This document shows, one piece after another, positions 50,095 to 58,421 of a stretch of 64,000 bases of DNA. Source of the stretch: a virus. The DNA is taken from the IMG/VR virus record IMGVR_UViG_3300049893_001984, positions 62,001-126,000 of that record. The stretch is one strand, 5' to 3'. The notes beneath the pieces were generated by a model. That model ran no database searches. It was not told the DNA's origin and saw only the letters and a list, made by a program, of their open reading frames with translations. Both the position numbers and the translations under genes were made by a program. Every line of letters begins with the position of its first letter. Position 1 is the stretch's first letter.

Positions 50095-51582
50095 TTAGCT
50101 CCGGACTTCTTCGCCAGAGTAAGTCAAGGTTTCGCTCTTGTTGACAATTTCACCCTCGACGATGGGTCGGGGGCTTTCATTTGCTGACTTAAGGGCAGAC
50201 GATGCTTCGATGATGCCCTGTCCGACCATGTCGCCAATAGTGCGGCCGATCTGGTTTGCCACCATCGACCACACTATTTCGGGCGATTTTCTCAGGTTTG
50301 ATGGAGCCTGCCCGATCACTCCCTTGGCAGCGATCATAAGATCGTTCTCGTTCAAAGAGAGCTTGTCGCTCTCGTGCTTCATACGACGTATGGCCGAAAG
50401 CTTCGCACGCTCCACAACTTCGCGGATACGCGCTGGGATTGACTGTGCGCTGGTCAACAGCTTGGCCACGTTATCCAGCTGCACAGCGTTGTCGATCAGT
50501 CCACGCCCGTACTTTACCAGCAGGCGCTTTGTGGTTGCTTCGTTTGGAACGTCGAAATGGATGATGGCATCCATACGACCTTCACGAAGCATGGCCGGGT
50601 TGATGTTCTCAACGTGGTTCGTGGTCAGGATGGTCATAAGTTCGACCCCCTTGAGCTCGATACCGTCGATCGTGTTGAGTACGTCGTTCACGTCTCCGTC
50701 TCTGGTCGTACCCACGTACTGGTCGACGTCTTCGGCGAAGACAATCGAAGGGGCGTACTGCTTGGCGAACAGCAGTGCCTCAGCAAGGCCTGTCACCTTG
50801 CTCAAATAAATAAACGTCCACCCGTTTTCGGTGCCCACCTTGGCAACCACGGATCCAAGCAGCGTCTTGCCGGTTCCATACCGGCCAGAAGCAAGGACGC
50901 CTCTTTTCAGAGGAATCCCCAACTTCCGACACATATTGCTGCTGCGCAGGGGGGTCAGCACAGCCGAGTCAACAAGGTCCATCGTGTCCTTGTTCAGCAT
51001 GAGGTCCTCGGCCCGGATCTTCGTGGCGTCCACGAAGGAGGGGACTTCTTTCGTCGGATCAAATGAGTCTGGATCTGCCCCGTCGAAGTCCACCTTGATA
51101 GCCTTACCTTTGTAAAGAGACTCCTCCAAAAGGATCTTTCGGATGAGTGTGGAGATTTTCAGGACTTCGTCCTGGAACTTGCGCTGAACTTGGCCGCACA
51201 GTGAGAACACCCACCGGCCCTTGTCGAACACGGCCCCAGCGGAAAGCCAGCCGCCTTCGAACTTGGCCACCTCAAGCCGCCCCCACGGAACGGAGATAAC
51301 CTTGCCCAGGTGGTCCACTGGCACCTGGAGCATGTGCGGTGGGCGATTTCCGAAGAACGAGGGGGTAGGCACCATGTCCACCCAGCGGTAGATGGTGGAC
51401 AAGGCCTTATGGAGAGCGTATGCACCCTCAATGGGGAAGCACTCCATTTTCTCGTTTATGTCGATGATTCTGGCCTGATCCTCATCGTGCCGCTTGATAG
51501 CGCGTATAGCATCAGCCGAAGACATCCCTTCGGGAAGTATGATTTGATCCCCCTGACGCTTGACCTGGTGTTCGTCGGACAT
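50095..51582 (-). CDS. AAA+ ATPase
   Basis: A 495-residue AAA+ protein. Residues 1-200 form an unknown N-terminal domain with conserved-looking aromatic segments (GRLEVAKFEGGWLSAGAVF). The ATPase domain has Walker A GRYGTGKT (233-240), Walker B SIVFAEDVDQ (about 279-288), sensor-1 TTNH (320-323), and the second region of homology LREGRMDAIIHFDVPN with arginine finger. These match the FtsH/Cdc48-like class, suggesting a hexameric unfoldase or remodeller. No protease domain. The C-terminal 120 residues are helical. It starts behind AAGGAG and lies between the VWA neighbourhood and a caspase-like gene. It may supply the energy-dependent step of that cluster. Confidence 0.92.
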   Translation of the reverse strand: MSDEHQVKRQGDQIILPEGMSSADAIRAIKRHDEDQARIIDINEKMECFPIEGAYALHKALSTIYRWVDMVPTPSFFGNRPPHMLQVPVDHLGKVISVPWGRLEVAKFEGGWLSAGAVFDKGRWVFSLCGQVQRKFQDEVLKISTLIRKILLEESLYKGKAIKVDFDGADPDSFDPTKEVPSFVDATKIRAEDLMLNKDTMDLVDSAVLTPLRSSNMCRKLGIPLKRGVLASGRYGTGKTLLGSVVAKVGTENGWTFIYLSKVTGLAEALLFAKQYAPSIVFAEDVDQYVGTTRDGDVNDVLNTIDGIELKGVELMTILTTNHVENINPAMLREGRMDAIIHFDVPNEATTKRLLVKYGRGLIDNAVQLDNVAKLLTSAQSIPARIREVVERAKLSAIRRMKHESDKLSLNENDLMIAAKGVIGQAPSNLRKSPEIVWSMVANQIGRTIGDMVGQGIIEASSALKSANESPRPIVEGEIVNKSETLTYSGEEVRS

Positions 51583-51666
51583 TCTTTTTCTCCTTTTCAG
51601 TTATCCACACTTTTCACGCTGTTACACACTATTCGCAGGTTGCCACTACCTCCTTTCAGGCAACAA

Positions 51667-51692
51667 AAAACCCCGCCACAAGGCGGGGTTTT
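51667..51692 (-). terminator. Rho-independent terminator
   Basis: An 11-pair stem (51667-51677 with 51682-51692) followed by TTTTTTGTT on the minus strand. It ends the transcript of the caspase-like gene at 51714 and separates it from the AAA+ gene. Confidence 0.9.
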
Positions 51693-51713
51693 AACAAGAT
51701 TGGTACTGACTAA

Positions 51714-52532
51714 CTAAGCAAGGAACGGTTTATTAATCAGGGAGCCTTCTGCTTGCGGTACCTGATCAAAGCCGTCACGTGCCAAAGATGTTGCAGTTTC
51801 AGCCACTACGTCTGCCACGGAGGTGTTTACTGGAAGTCTGCGCAACGCATCCAGCAGGTAGTAGGTTAGTGCTCCGTTAGGCCGATTGTTAAAGTAGGCA
51901 TCAGCACTTGTCTGATCTGACCGACACCCTGAGATGAAAGCACATTCCAGTTTGTTGGTTACGAAATCCTTCAGGTCGTTGCTTTTGACAATGGAAAGCT
52001 CGGACAACTTTTCATGGTCAAAGCCAATCTCCATAGGAATGTTCGGGTACGCTCGCGGCTTAACCTTATACTTTACAGCATGCGGATTAATGTCACGAGT
52101 CATTCCTCCTGAGTGGCAACTATCCGAAACCCAGAACAGCCGAACGCCGGGTGCAAACTGCTTAAACAGTTCTATAAGCTGCTTGTCCCGGATCATGTGT
52201 TCATCTGACCAGTCGAAGTCGACAGGGCAGATGACTTCATCCAGACCATCGGGCTCCAGATCGGGCGTGTAGGTCGGAGCGGGGGCACCGTGACCAGAGT
52301 ACCAGAACAGAACTACGTCTCCGCCTTTGGCCTTGCGCACCATACGCGGAAGACGTTCGTTAAGAATGTTCCGTGTAGTGGCCTTACTATCAGTGAGTGT
52401 AGCAAAATCCCAAGAGCTCCACCCTCTGTTTCTCTGTGCCCAGGATCGGGCATCAGCAATATCGTTCTTACAGCCAGACAAGGGAGCCCCAGGATAGGCG
52501 TTAATCCCTGTCAACGTTCCGTAATGGGCCAT
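51714..52532 (-). CDS. Caspase-like / metacaspase (peptidase family C14) protein
   Basis: A 272-residue protein that is close to a bare caspase-fold domain. It starts MAHYGTLTGINAYPGAPLSG, the typical first strand with a G-I-N/D-x-Y motif and a following Cys-rich LSGCKNDIADA. The catalytic His is in LFWYSGHGA (H81) and Cys in WVSDSCHSGG (C139). DGLDEVICPVDFDW precedes, and ISGCRSDQTSADAYFNNRPNGALTYYLLDAL follows, as in type I metacaspases. Known relatives cleave after Arg/Lys. No death or effector domain is fused. It starts behind GAGGAG and is flanked by a terminator. It is cytoplasmic by sequence. Roles to consider: processing phage or host proteins, or countering a host defence. Confidence 0.93.
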   Translation of the reverse strand: MAHYGTLTGINAYPGAPLSGCKNDIADARSWAQRNRGWSSWDFATLTDSKATTRNILNERLPRMVRKAKGGDVVLFWYSGHGAPAPTYTPDLEPDGLDEVICPVDFDWSDEHMIRDKQLIELFKQFAPGVRLFWVSDSCHSGGMTRDINPHAVKYKVKPRAYPNIPMEIGFDHEKLSELSIVKSNDLKDFVTNKLECAFISGCRSDQTSADAYFNNRPNGALTYYLLDALRRLPVNTSVADVVAETATSLARDGFDQVPQAEGSLINKPFLA

Positions 52533-52607
52533 CTCTATCTCCTCGAGGTTTAACCTCCACCTTCACCCCCGAAGAGTACGTCTGGTCCTTTTTATTTCAA
52601 ATGCATT

Positions 52608-54134
52608 TTACAGAATATGGCCCGTTCCGATTATTGACATAGAGATAAGCCTACCGGGAGCGAACCCCCTGTCCTCCAGTTCCTTTCTTGTTTCCTTTAC
52701 CTTGTTTGTCATATCGTCCTCATTGGCAACCTGTCTAACAACCACCAAGTTTTCCTTCTTTCCCGTGTGGTTGTTGTTTATCTGCGCTTCATACGTAAAC
52801 AGGACCAAGGTGTTGCCGGTTTCGTCCACAGGACCGTATGCGCCTATGTTGGGCGTAGACTTACGCTTAACAGCTTTTATGTTCTGATGCTTTTCATACT
52901 CAGAGTCCACAGGCTTATGTACAGACAAACCGAACGGACATCCTCGGTTTATGCACGGACTATCGTACGCAAGTTGGAACTTGCCTTCGATCGGGTTTAA
53001 AAACCCAGGATCCGTTCCACGGATGGAGGGTAGTGCTTCTTTTACAGCTCCGTTTCCTGGTGTGCAGATATCTCCAACATCTGTCCTTAGCCAGTTGGAG
53101 CGGGTTATTATTTCTCCGTGCTCCTCAAGCAAATACAGCTCTCCGCCGTAACCATGGAATATGTTATTGTGCACAGACCCAAACCCTTTGTAATGGGGGT
53201 TGATTGAAAGCAAGACCGTGCGGTTAGTGTTCATGGCAATAAAAGTATTGTTGTCTATGTACAGATTCTGTGCCCTGATCGTGTCCTCTTCGTCAAAATC
53301 TGAAGAGACTTTGATCATTGTGTTACTTAGCCTTTGTATCTGATGGGCTATAACGATATTTCCGTAAATGCCGTCAACATGGTACTTTACGCCTTTGAAT
53401 TCTGGACTTACAGCCGCGAGCTCAATTTGAGGGTCGCCGCCCTCGATCCAGTTGTAGCGCAAGGTCATGTTTGCCGACCTGTCCTGGATGTTGCTACCAC
53501 GTGCGTTTTCAATCAATGGTCCGTACCAATTTCCTTCGTACAACATGCCATCTACTTCGCATTGGCTGTTGTTCTGGTCGGATTCCTCTGCGACTCCATT
53601 GTTGTAGAAGCGGCAGTTCTTTATGGACATCTCCGATACTCTGTTCCACGTGACAAGCCCGTTTGCATTATTTGCAAATACGCAGCGTGACACATGGATG
53701 TTGTTGCCGGTTACAACGAACAACCCAGCGGCTTGTAAACTGTAGTTTCCAGGGTTGCTGTTGTTATCCAGAAACGTGTTGGTCGGGTGCGCCCCAGAGA
53801 ACTTTATGTTACGGATGTGGATATGCTGCGGTTGTTCTCCGCCGTTGAGTAAAGCTGACAGATTGCCAACCTGCACTATTGACTGTTCCTGCCACTCTAC
53901 TTCCGTACAAGCCACGGCGCCGTCTCCAAACAGCACCGGCATCTCCCCTTTCTCGGAGAGCACGCCCTCTATTACAATGGGCTTATCTGCGCTCCCTACC
54001 CCATACACATTGAACTTACAGTGGTAAGCGCCAGGTTCCAAGCGCACTACATCACCGGCCTGTAGGTTACTCCAAGGAACGCCCCCTATGGTTTGGGGTG
54101 AGACTTTATACTCAGTTGACACTGTACCCTCCAT
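52608..54134 (-). CDS. Right-handed beta-helix protein (pectate-lyase-like)
   Basis: A 508-residue protein. The start at 54134 (MEGTVSTEYKVSPQTIGG) overlaps the previous gene's end by 23 bases. Repeated beta-helix coils are visible: AGDVVRLEPGAYHCKFNV, HIHIRNIKFSGAHPT, NIHVSRCVFANNANGLVTW, MSIKNCRFYNNG, MTLRYNWIEGG, LYIDNNTFIAMN and SVHNNIFHGYGG. This resembles parallel beta-helix enzymes and tailspikes, which bind or cut polysaccharides. There is no virion N-terminal anchor or signal peptide that I can see. An approximately 70-residue C-terminal domain follows. Candidate depolymerase or structural protein; catalytic residues not located. Confidence 0.78.
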   Translation of the reverse strand: MEGTVSTEYKVSPQTIGGVPWSNLQAGDVVRLEPGAYHCKFNVYGVGSADKPIVIEGVLSEKGEMPVLFGDGAVACTEVEWQEQSIVQVGNLSALLNGGEQPQHIHIRNIKFSGAHPTNTFLDNNSNPGNYSLQAAGLFVVTGNNIHVSRCVFANNANGLVTWNRVSEMSIKNCRFYNNGVAEESDQNNSQCEVDGMLYEGNWYGPLIENARGSNIQDRSANMTLRYNWIEGGDPQIELAAVSPEFKGVKYHVDGIYGNIVIAHQIQRLSNTMIKVSSDFDEEDTIRAQNLYIDNNTFIAMNTNRTVLLSINPHYKGFGSVHNNIFHGYGGELYLLEEHGEIITRSNWLRTDVGDICTPGNGAVKEALPSIRGTDPGFLNPIEGKFQLAYDSPCINRGCPFGLSVHKPVDSEYEKHQNIKAVKRKSTPNIGAYGPVDETGNTLVLFTYEAQINNNHTGKKENLVVVRQVANEDDMTNKVKETRKELEDRGFAPGRLISMSIIGTGHIL

Positions 54135-54816
54135 CCTGTCTTTCACCTGATTTCTTGCCCAGGTGCTCTTTCTCAATCTGCTTAACCATTACCTCCAGGA
54201 GCTTAAGCTTCCCTGGGTTAATAATAAGTTCAAAGTCGTTCTTACTAATAATGCTATGGTCTGCGTTTACCTGCTTCAGTATGTTGGTTGCTGCGAAGGC
54301 CTTGACTAGATAGTAAAACGGAAAGTCTGAATTGGCGCTTGTCTCAACCATTTTGACACTTAAGGGCTTAACCAGTTCAGTTTCTTCCTTTCCAGTGCAA
54401 AGGTCCATAATGATTACACTACGTGCTACCTCTTTCAAAAAGCATACATCCATGACGAGCTTCTTTTCGTTGTTGTTGTTAACGCCAAGATGATACTTTG
54501 TTTTGTTGTTGTTATCGGTGCTAACAAGAGCTTCGGTTAAAAAGCAGAACGAGCTTGGGTAAACACTTGTCCTTGCCCCAATATTGTATCCTATCTCCGC
54601 CATTTCAACCTTCTGTTGCTCTTCTGTCATACTTTTAAAATTGTGCAATGATATTCCTGTCACACCTATGTGTTCACCTCCTTCATCCAGGGCTAAAGGA
54701 TACATAACCGTGGGCATAAGTCTTTTCCCGTCAGACTCTTCGATGAGCCTTGTCATGCTTTCCTTGAACACGTACATGTCTGCCACCATTGACGCCGAGA
54801 GTGGTGCATTAAGCAT
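54112..54816 (-). CDS. Unknown protein
   Basis: A 234-residue protein starting MLNAPLSASMVADMYVF. Contains FKESMTRLIEESDGKR, GYNIGARTSVYPSSFCFL and a long helical C-terminal half (LKLLEVMVKQIEKEHLG). Overlaps the beta-helix gene start by 23 bases. No family recognised. Confidence 0.68.
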   Translation of the reverse strand: MLNAPLSASMVADMYVFKESMTRLIEESDGKRLMPTVMYPLALDEGGEHIGVTGISLHNFKSMTEEQQKVEMAEIGYNIGARTSVYPSSFCFLTEALVSTDNNNKTKYHLGVNNNNEKKLVMDVCFLKEVARSVIIMDLCTGKEETELVKPLSVKMVETSANSDFPFYYLVKAFAATNILKQVNADHSIISKNDFELIINPGKLKLLEVMVKQIEKEHLGKKSGERQDGGYSVN

Positions 54817-54834
54817 TATTGGCCCCCTAAAAAG

Positions 54835-54865
54835 ACAGGCGCCCCGCTGTTAACAGGGCGCCTGT
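54835..54865 (-). terminator. Rho-independent terminator
   Basis: A 10-pair stem (54835-54844 with 54856-54865) followed on the minus strand by CTTTTTAG. It lies just after the stop of the small gene at 54870. Confidence 0.85.
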
Positions 54866-54869
54866 GACT

Positions 54870-55019
54870 TTACTTCTTCTTTGCCTTTCGCCACCTTTTC
54901 ACTTTTGTAATCGCCTTATCAGCGACTGCAGTCGTGGCTTCGACTGCAACTCTCGTTGCGGCATCACGAAGAGCAATTACTAAAGCTCCGACAACCGCCT
55001 TTCCAGCGGCTTTCCACAC
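54870..55019 (-). CDS. Very small Ala/Lys-rich protein or read-through extension
   Basis: An open frame of 49 codons from GTG at 55019 to TAA. It directly follows and is in the same frame as the TAG stop of the gene at 55020. The product would be WKAAGKAVVGALVIALRDAA plus a lysine-rich end. It ends 5 bases from a terminator, so it is part of the transcript. No separate ribosome site is visible. It could be made by read-through of the TAG, adding a basic amphipathic tail, or start at GTG by coupling. It is not clear that it is made at all. Confidence 0.45.
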   Translation of the reverse strand: MWKAAGKAVVGALVIALRDAATRVAVEATTAVADKAITKVKRWRKAKKK

Positions 55020-55382
55020 CTACCGCTGCTCGACTGGTAACTGTGGGCGGCGGGTTGCCCGGTACACAGTCAACCCTTCGAACTGATTGAAGTGTTGGGC
55101 AAACTTAGTCCACTCGTTGACATCGGTGGTCAACGCCCGATGCCGCAGTGCTGAAGCGTTGACCTTCATTATCTTTCGGTCCTCACCTTCACCGTCTTCC
55201 AACCCGAGGAAGTCGTGACGGGAAGGCATGGTTGTAACGACCAAGGAATCAATCACCTTGACCGCTGTATTTGCCTGCGACATGTCCTTACATTGTAAGG
55301 CTTCACGCAAGACGATTGTCGCCTCGTCGTCCTGCTTGACGTCGAAGTCTTTGAAGTAATCATCGAACTGTGGTTTGTTCAT
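55020..55382 (-). CDS. Unknown small protein
   Basis: A 120-residue protein. The start at 55382 (MNKPQFDDYFKDFDVKQDD) has GAGGAG 7 bases upstream; an earlier TTG is less likely. Acidic N-terminal third, then a mixed domain (TAVKVIDSLVVTTMPSRHDF; WTKFAQHFNQFEGLTVYRA). It ends in a TAG directly followed by an open frame. No family recognised. Confidence 0.66.
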   Translation of the reverse strand: MNKPQFDDYFKDFDVKQDDEATIVLREALQCKDMSQANTAVKVIDSLVVTTMPSRHDFLGLEDGEGEDRKIMKVNASALRHRALTTDVNEWTKFAQHFNQFEGLTVYRATRRPQLPVEQR

Positions 55383-55470
55383 CTGGCTCTCCTCTTTTGA
55401 CAACTGAATTCACGCGAATCCAGAGTTTAACACGGCGTAGCCACACGGGCTACTTACAAGACTTCGGTGT

Positions 55471-55728
55471 TCACCTGAGTACGTGGGTCTCTGAATGGAA
55501 CGAGACGCGGGTTGTGACGATTCCGTTTTGCTTCTGTAGGTATTCGTCATAAGCCGCTGGGGAGAACCCAGGTGCGTATATCCACTGATTAGGACTGACG
55601 AATATTCGGCCCCACTTATCGTGCAGGGGGGCCTCTGGTGTGACTTCTGGTTTGACTTCGCGCTTACCATCCTCCGCGTAGCAGAAGCTGCCTACAAGAA
55701 GTAGTGCGCTTAATCCAACAATCCGCAT
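55471..55728 (-). CDS. Small exported protein
   Basis: An 85-residue protein starting MRIVGLSALLLVGSFCYAEDG behind AGGAGGAAG. The N-terminus is a signal peptide, likely cut after FCYA. The mature 65 residues contain WGRIFVSPNQWIYAPGF and a Gln/Lys tail. No family recognised. Export suggests action in the periplasm. Confidence 0.72.
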   Translation of the reverse strand: MRIVGLSALLLVGSFCYAEDGKREVKPEVTPEAPLHDKWGRIFVSPNQWIYAPGFSPAAYDEYLQKQNGIVTTRVSFHSETHVLR

Positions 55729-55740
55729 TCTTCCTCCTCA

Positions 55741-56046
55741 TCACGAACCAAGTTCCTTCTCCACTCTGTTTTGCAAATCCACGAGACACTTTACAGCTGC
55801 GTTAATCATGACGGGTATCTTATCCTCTGTGCTGCATACCCGTATCTTAACGCTATTGTAAGACTTTTTGTTCTCTAGATAAGCAAAAACATTGACTTTA
55901 CCTTGCAAACGAACATCACCACTTTCAACATTCTTGCTAACGCTTACCATGACATTCCTGTCGCCCGGAAGCTTGACTTTGAAAAATGCGTCAGATCCAG
56001 TCTTCCTGTGCTCTTCCGGGTCCAGCCTTTCAATCTCATACGTCAT
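55741..56046 (-). CDS. Unknown small protein
   Basis: A 101-residue protein starting at ATG 56046 (MTYEIERLDPEEHRKTG) behind GGGAG. A beta-rich middle (RNVMVSVSKNVESGDVRLQG; SVKIRVCSTEDKIPVMI) and a helical end. It overlaps the stop of the gene at 56036 by 11 bases. No family recognised. Confidence 0.65.
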   Translation of the reverse strand: MTYEIERLDPEEHRKTGSDAFFKVKLPGDRNVMVSVSKNVESGDVRLQGKVNVFAYLENKKSYNSVKIRVCSTEDKIPVMINAAVKCLVDLQNRVEKELGS

Positions 56047-56470
56047 GTTCACTCCCCAAAAGCTGAACTACCCAGGCTACGCTTTCTTCTGGGTCAGCTT
56101 CGTATCGCCAACTCCTTCCTGGGTAGTAAGTTAGGTTATCACATTCAACTCCTCCCTCAAACCCCAACAAGCTTGCTAGTGTGAAAACAATTGTTGGGTT
56201 TGGAACCTTCCCAGGTACAGGCGTTCTAACTGTTATGCATCTAAACAGTTCGCCGGGGTATCCCTTTTTAATGTAGTAAGATACTCTGTACCCATTTATA
56301 TGAAGAGCGTACTCTTCACATTCATCGGGAGAGAACCTAGAAACATAGGGGTCGTATAGGGCGGCTGGGTCATTTGCAAACCTAGCTAGATTTTCCAGCG
56401 CCTGTCTAGCCCCCTTGTCTATTATCAGGTTTGTTGACATGCGAAGCCTTTTGTATGTACCTATCTCCAT
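56036..56470 (-). CDS. Unknown protein, paralog of the gene at 48097
   Basis: A 144-residue protein starting MEIGTYKRLRMSTNLIIDKG behind AGAGGAAA; a second start at 56440 is possible. The segment PNPTIVFTLASLLGFEGG and the Trp in GRSWRYE match the pattern of the protein at 48097. It overlaps both neighbours. Function unknown. Confidence 0.66.
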   Translation of the reverse strand: MEIGTYKRLRMSTNLIIDKGARQALENLARFANDPAALYDPYVSRFSPDECEEYALHINGYRVSYYIKKGYPGELFRCITVRTPVPGKVPNPTIVFTLASLLGFEGGVECDNLTYYPGRSWRYEADPEESVAWVVQLLGSEHDV

Positions 56471-56834
56471 TTTCCTCTGTTAACTTATATATTTCCCCTG
56501 ACCTGACATGAAGAAGAAGCCCATCGCCTTCGTCTTGCCACCGCCATCCTAGATATTGGTTTATTACGATGTTACGCCCTTCCTTCATTTGGCCAGTGTC
56601 TAGAACGTAAAACTCAACAACCTTTACCTTGGCACCAGATCCGAGCTCATGGTTAGGGTAAGAATACATACGCGGCGGTGGGTGTTTCAACGGCTCGTTG
56701 CCTAGCAGCATCCACCGTAGCAAGGCCGAGTGTGTGATGTCTGCGGCTGTCGGTTCTCTGCCTGTCTCTTTTGTAAAAATTATTTTCCAGGCTGAGAACG
56801 TGTGGATGGCAAAAACGAGGTCTTCATTATTCAT
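56406..56834 (-). CDS. Unknown protein
   Basis: A 142-residue protein starting MNNEDLVFAIHTFSAWKIIF. It contains REPTAADITHSALLRWMLLG and a C-terminal part with QYLGWRWQDEGDGLLLHV. It overlaps both adjacent genes (4 bases upstream, 65 downstream). No family recognised. Confidence 0.66.
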   Translation of the reverse strand: MNNEDLVFAIHTFSAWKIIFTKETGREPTAADITHSALLRWMLLGNEPLKHPPPRMYSYPNHELGSGAKVKVVEFYVLDTGQMKEGRNIVINQYLGWRWQDEGDGLLLHVRSGEIYKLTEENGDRYIQKASHVNKPDNRQGG

Positions 56835-57688
56835 GTTGACAGAAGATTCCTTAGAAAGGTTCTTGATGCAGTGGTCTTCTCTTTTTCTATGTAGCTAAGC
56901 ATGATGTCAAACAAATGCTTAAGCGCCTTTACGTCAACCTTTGCGGAATCAAACCTTCCATAATGAAGTGCTACGTTTAAAAACTTAGTTATATGCTTAC
57001 CTAAATCTGTACGAGGGTTGACGCTGTTTAGCGTCTTGTTACCATATTCATTACCACCCGTCTTTACTACAAACGCACATGTGTGCGGGTACCATTCCAT
57101 ATTAATTCTCTTGTACGTAGTTCTGTTCTGTTCTATTCCACGCACGGCTATACTTAAGCACCCCTCACTTTCGTGTGTACTTATAATAAATCCATTTGCG
57201 TAGTTTGCGACTATACGTGCTAAGTCACTTATTGATTGAACCTCCGGTTCTGCCGCTGTAGCCGCAGGAGCTTCGATCTCCGTTTTAGCCTTCGGCTTTT
57301 GGTCAACCCCGTTATCCACAAGGGTTTCCAGGTTATTGAAATGCTGCACTAGAGCACGGACAGTGGGCGACAGTTGCTCTTCTGGCATCGCCTGTAGCTT
57401 TTTAATGAAGCTGACGAACCGTGGGTTGACCACAAAAGGGTTGCCCCCGTTATGTTCAACATTTACAAACAGGTCCATCAGGTCGTTGACGGGCTCCACG
57501 TAGTCTAGAAACCTATCAAAATTTAGCTGTGATGCAATTTCTCGCATGAACGTTCTCGCAAAAACGCTGGCAAGAACGTCCTCCACTTTGGAAGAAAACC
57601 GGTGTACGTGTTTTTCGGGTGTTTGAACTTCTTCCACGACTTTCTTCGCTAATTTCTTCTTCAACTTAGCTTTACTTTTGCAGCTCAT
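56831..57688 (-). CDS. Unknown protein
   Basis: A 285-residue protein starting at 57688 (MSCKSKAKLKKKLAKKVVEE) behind GGAGGAA. A very basic N-terminal helix is followed by a helical domain (FARTFMREIASQLNFDRFL) and, after an Ala/Glu-rich linker, a beta-rich domain (SEGCLSIAVRGIEQNRT; PHTCAFVVKTGGNEYG). No family recognised. Confidence 0.68.
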   Translation of the reverse strand: MSCKSKAKLKKKLAKKVVEEVQTPEKHVHRFSSKVEDVLASVFARTFMREIASQLNFDRFLDYVEPVNDLMDLFVNVEHNGGNPFVVNPRFVSFIKKLQAMPEEQLSPTVRALVQHFNNLETLVDNGVDQKPKAKTEIEAPAATAAEPEVQSISDLARIVANYANGFIISTHESEGCLSIAVRGIEQNRTTYKRINMEWYPHTCAFVVKTGGNEYGNKTLNSVNPRTDLGKHITKFLNVALHYGRFDSAKVDVKALKHLFDIMLSYIEKEKTTASRTFLRNLLST

Positions 57689-57707
57689 TATTCCTCCCAA
57701 GGTGTGC

Positions 57708-58418
57708 CTACTGGCTGTTAATTAAATCCTGTAGCTGCTTATGAAGAAGTGATGTTTCCACTTTCTTACCACAGGTACCACACGTTGGTACTGTTGCCCT
57801 CTTCAACTCGTACTTCACGCCATTTAGGACGGTGCTGAAGTCTTCAACAACTTTATTAACAGTTTTTGTAGCGCAGGCCACGCAGGTCCATGGCATAGGC
57901 TTTAGTGCCACCCCGTCCCTATCAGGGCTGTACTCACGGCTAATAATCTTTATTTCTTCCTTAGGCGCTGCGACAGCGCCTAACTCCGCCGCAGGCCTCT
58001 CTACTACACAAGCTTTAGCCTTTTTTACGGGGATATCACGCACAGAACGTGCAAGGGCCATACGCATGTAGCTCTGCAGTGACTTATCGTCGTGAACACC
58101 ATGAGCCTTAAGCATAGTGAACAAGGGGTACTTACCTTTTCTACTTACTGCCTTAAGAACGTGAAGACATCCGTAAAGCCTTGACACCTCTTTCTTTAAC
58201 CCCTTGTACGTTCTCCAAAGAGGGTGTCCAGGTCTGATACCTCTAACCAAGGTCGGAACTGTCTCTCGTAGAGCGATCGACCTTGTGACCTCTACTGGGA
58301 AAACTACTTTGTGCTTCCCAGTTACAGCAATTGAAGACGTGGCGGCTATGCGCTTAATCCAGTATATAGCCGTGCATGTCGTTGCTATGGCTTTACGGAT
58401 GTCTTCCTCTGATTTCAT
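57708..58418 (-). CDS. Unknown protein with C-terminal zinc ribbon; paralog of the gene at 62103
   Basis: A 236-residue protein starting MKSEEDIRKAIATTCTAIYW behind AAAGGAA. The middle (IRPGHPLWRTYKGLKKEVS, KYPLFTMLKAHGVH, RMALARSVRDIPV) resembles the protein at 62103 (ICPRHPLWNRYNAVRLEAA, FPYFVTASGMPT, YANYVRGVPS). The C-terminal 60 residues carry CVAC and CGTC pairs, a likely zinc ribbon lacking in the paralog. Function unknown; perhaps nucleic-acid binding. Confidence 0.7.
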   Translation of the reverse strand: MKSEEDIRKAIATTCTAIYWIKRIAATSSIAVTGKHKVVFPVEVTRSIALRETVPTLVRGIRPGHPLWRTYKGLKKEVSRLYGCLHVLKAVSRKGKYPLFTMLKAHGVHDDKSLQSYMRMALARSVRDIPVKKAKACVVERPAAELGAVAAPKEEIKIISREYSPDRDGVALKPMPWTCVACATKTVNKVVEDFSTVLNGVKYELKRATVPTCGTCGKKVETSLLHKQLQDLINSQ

Positions 58419-58421
58419 GGT

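Noticed and set aside
50095-51582. FtsH protease
   Set aside because: The AAA+ core is FtsH/Cdc48-like, but there are no HEXXH residues and no membrane segments.
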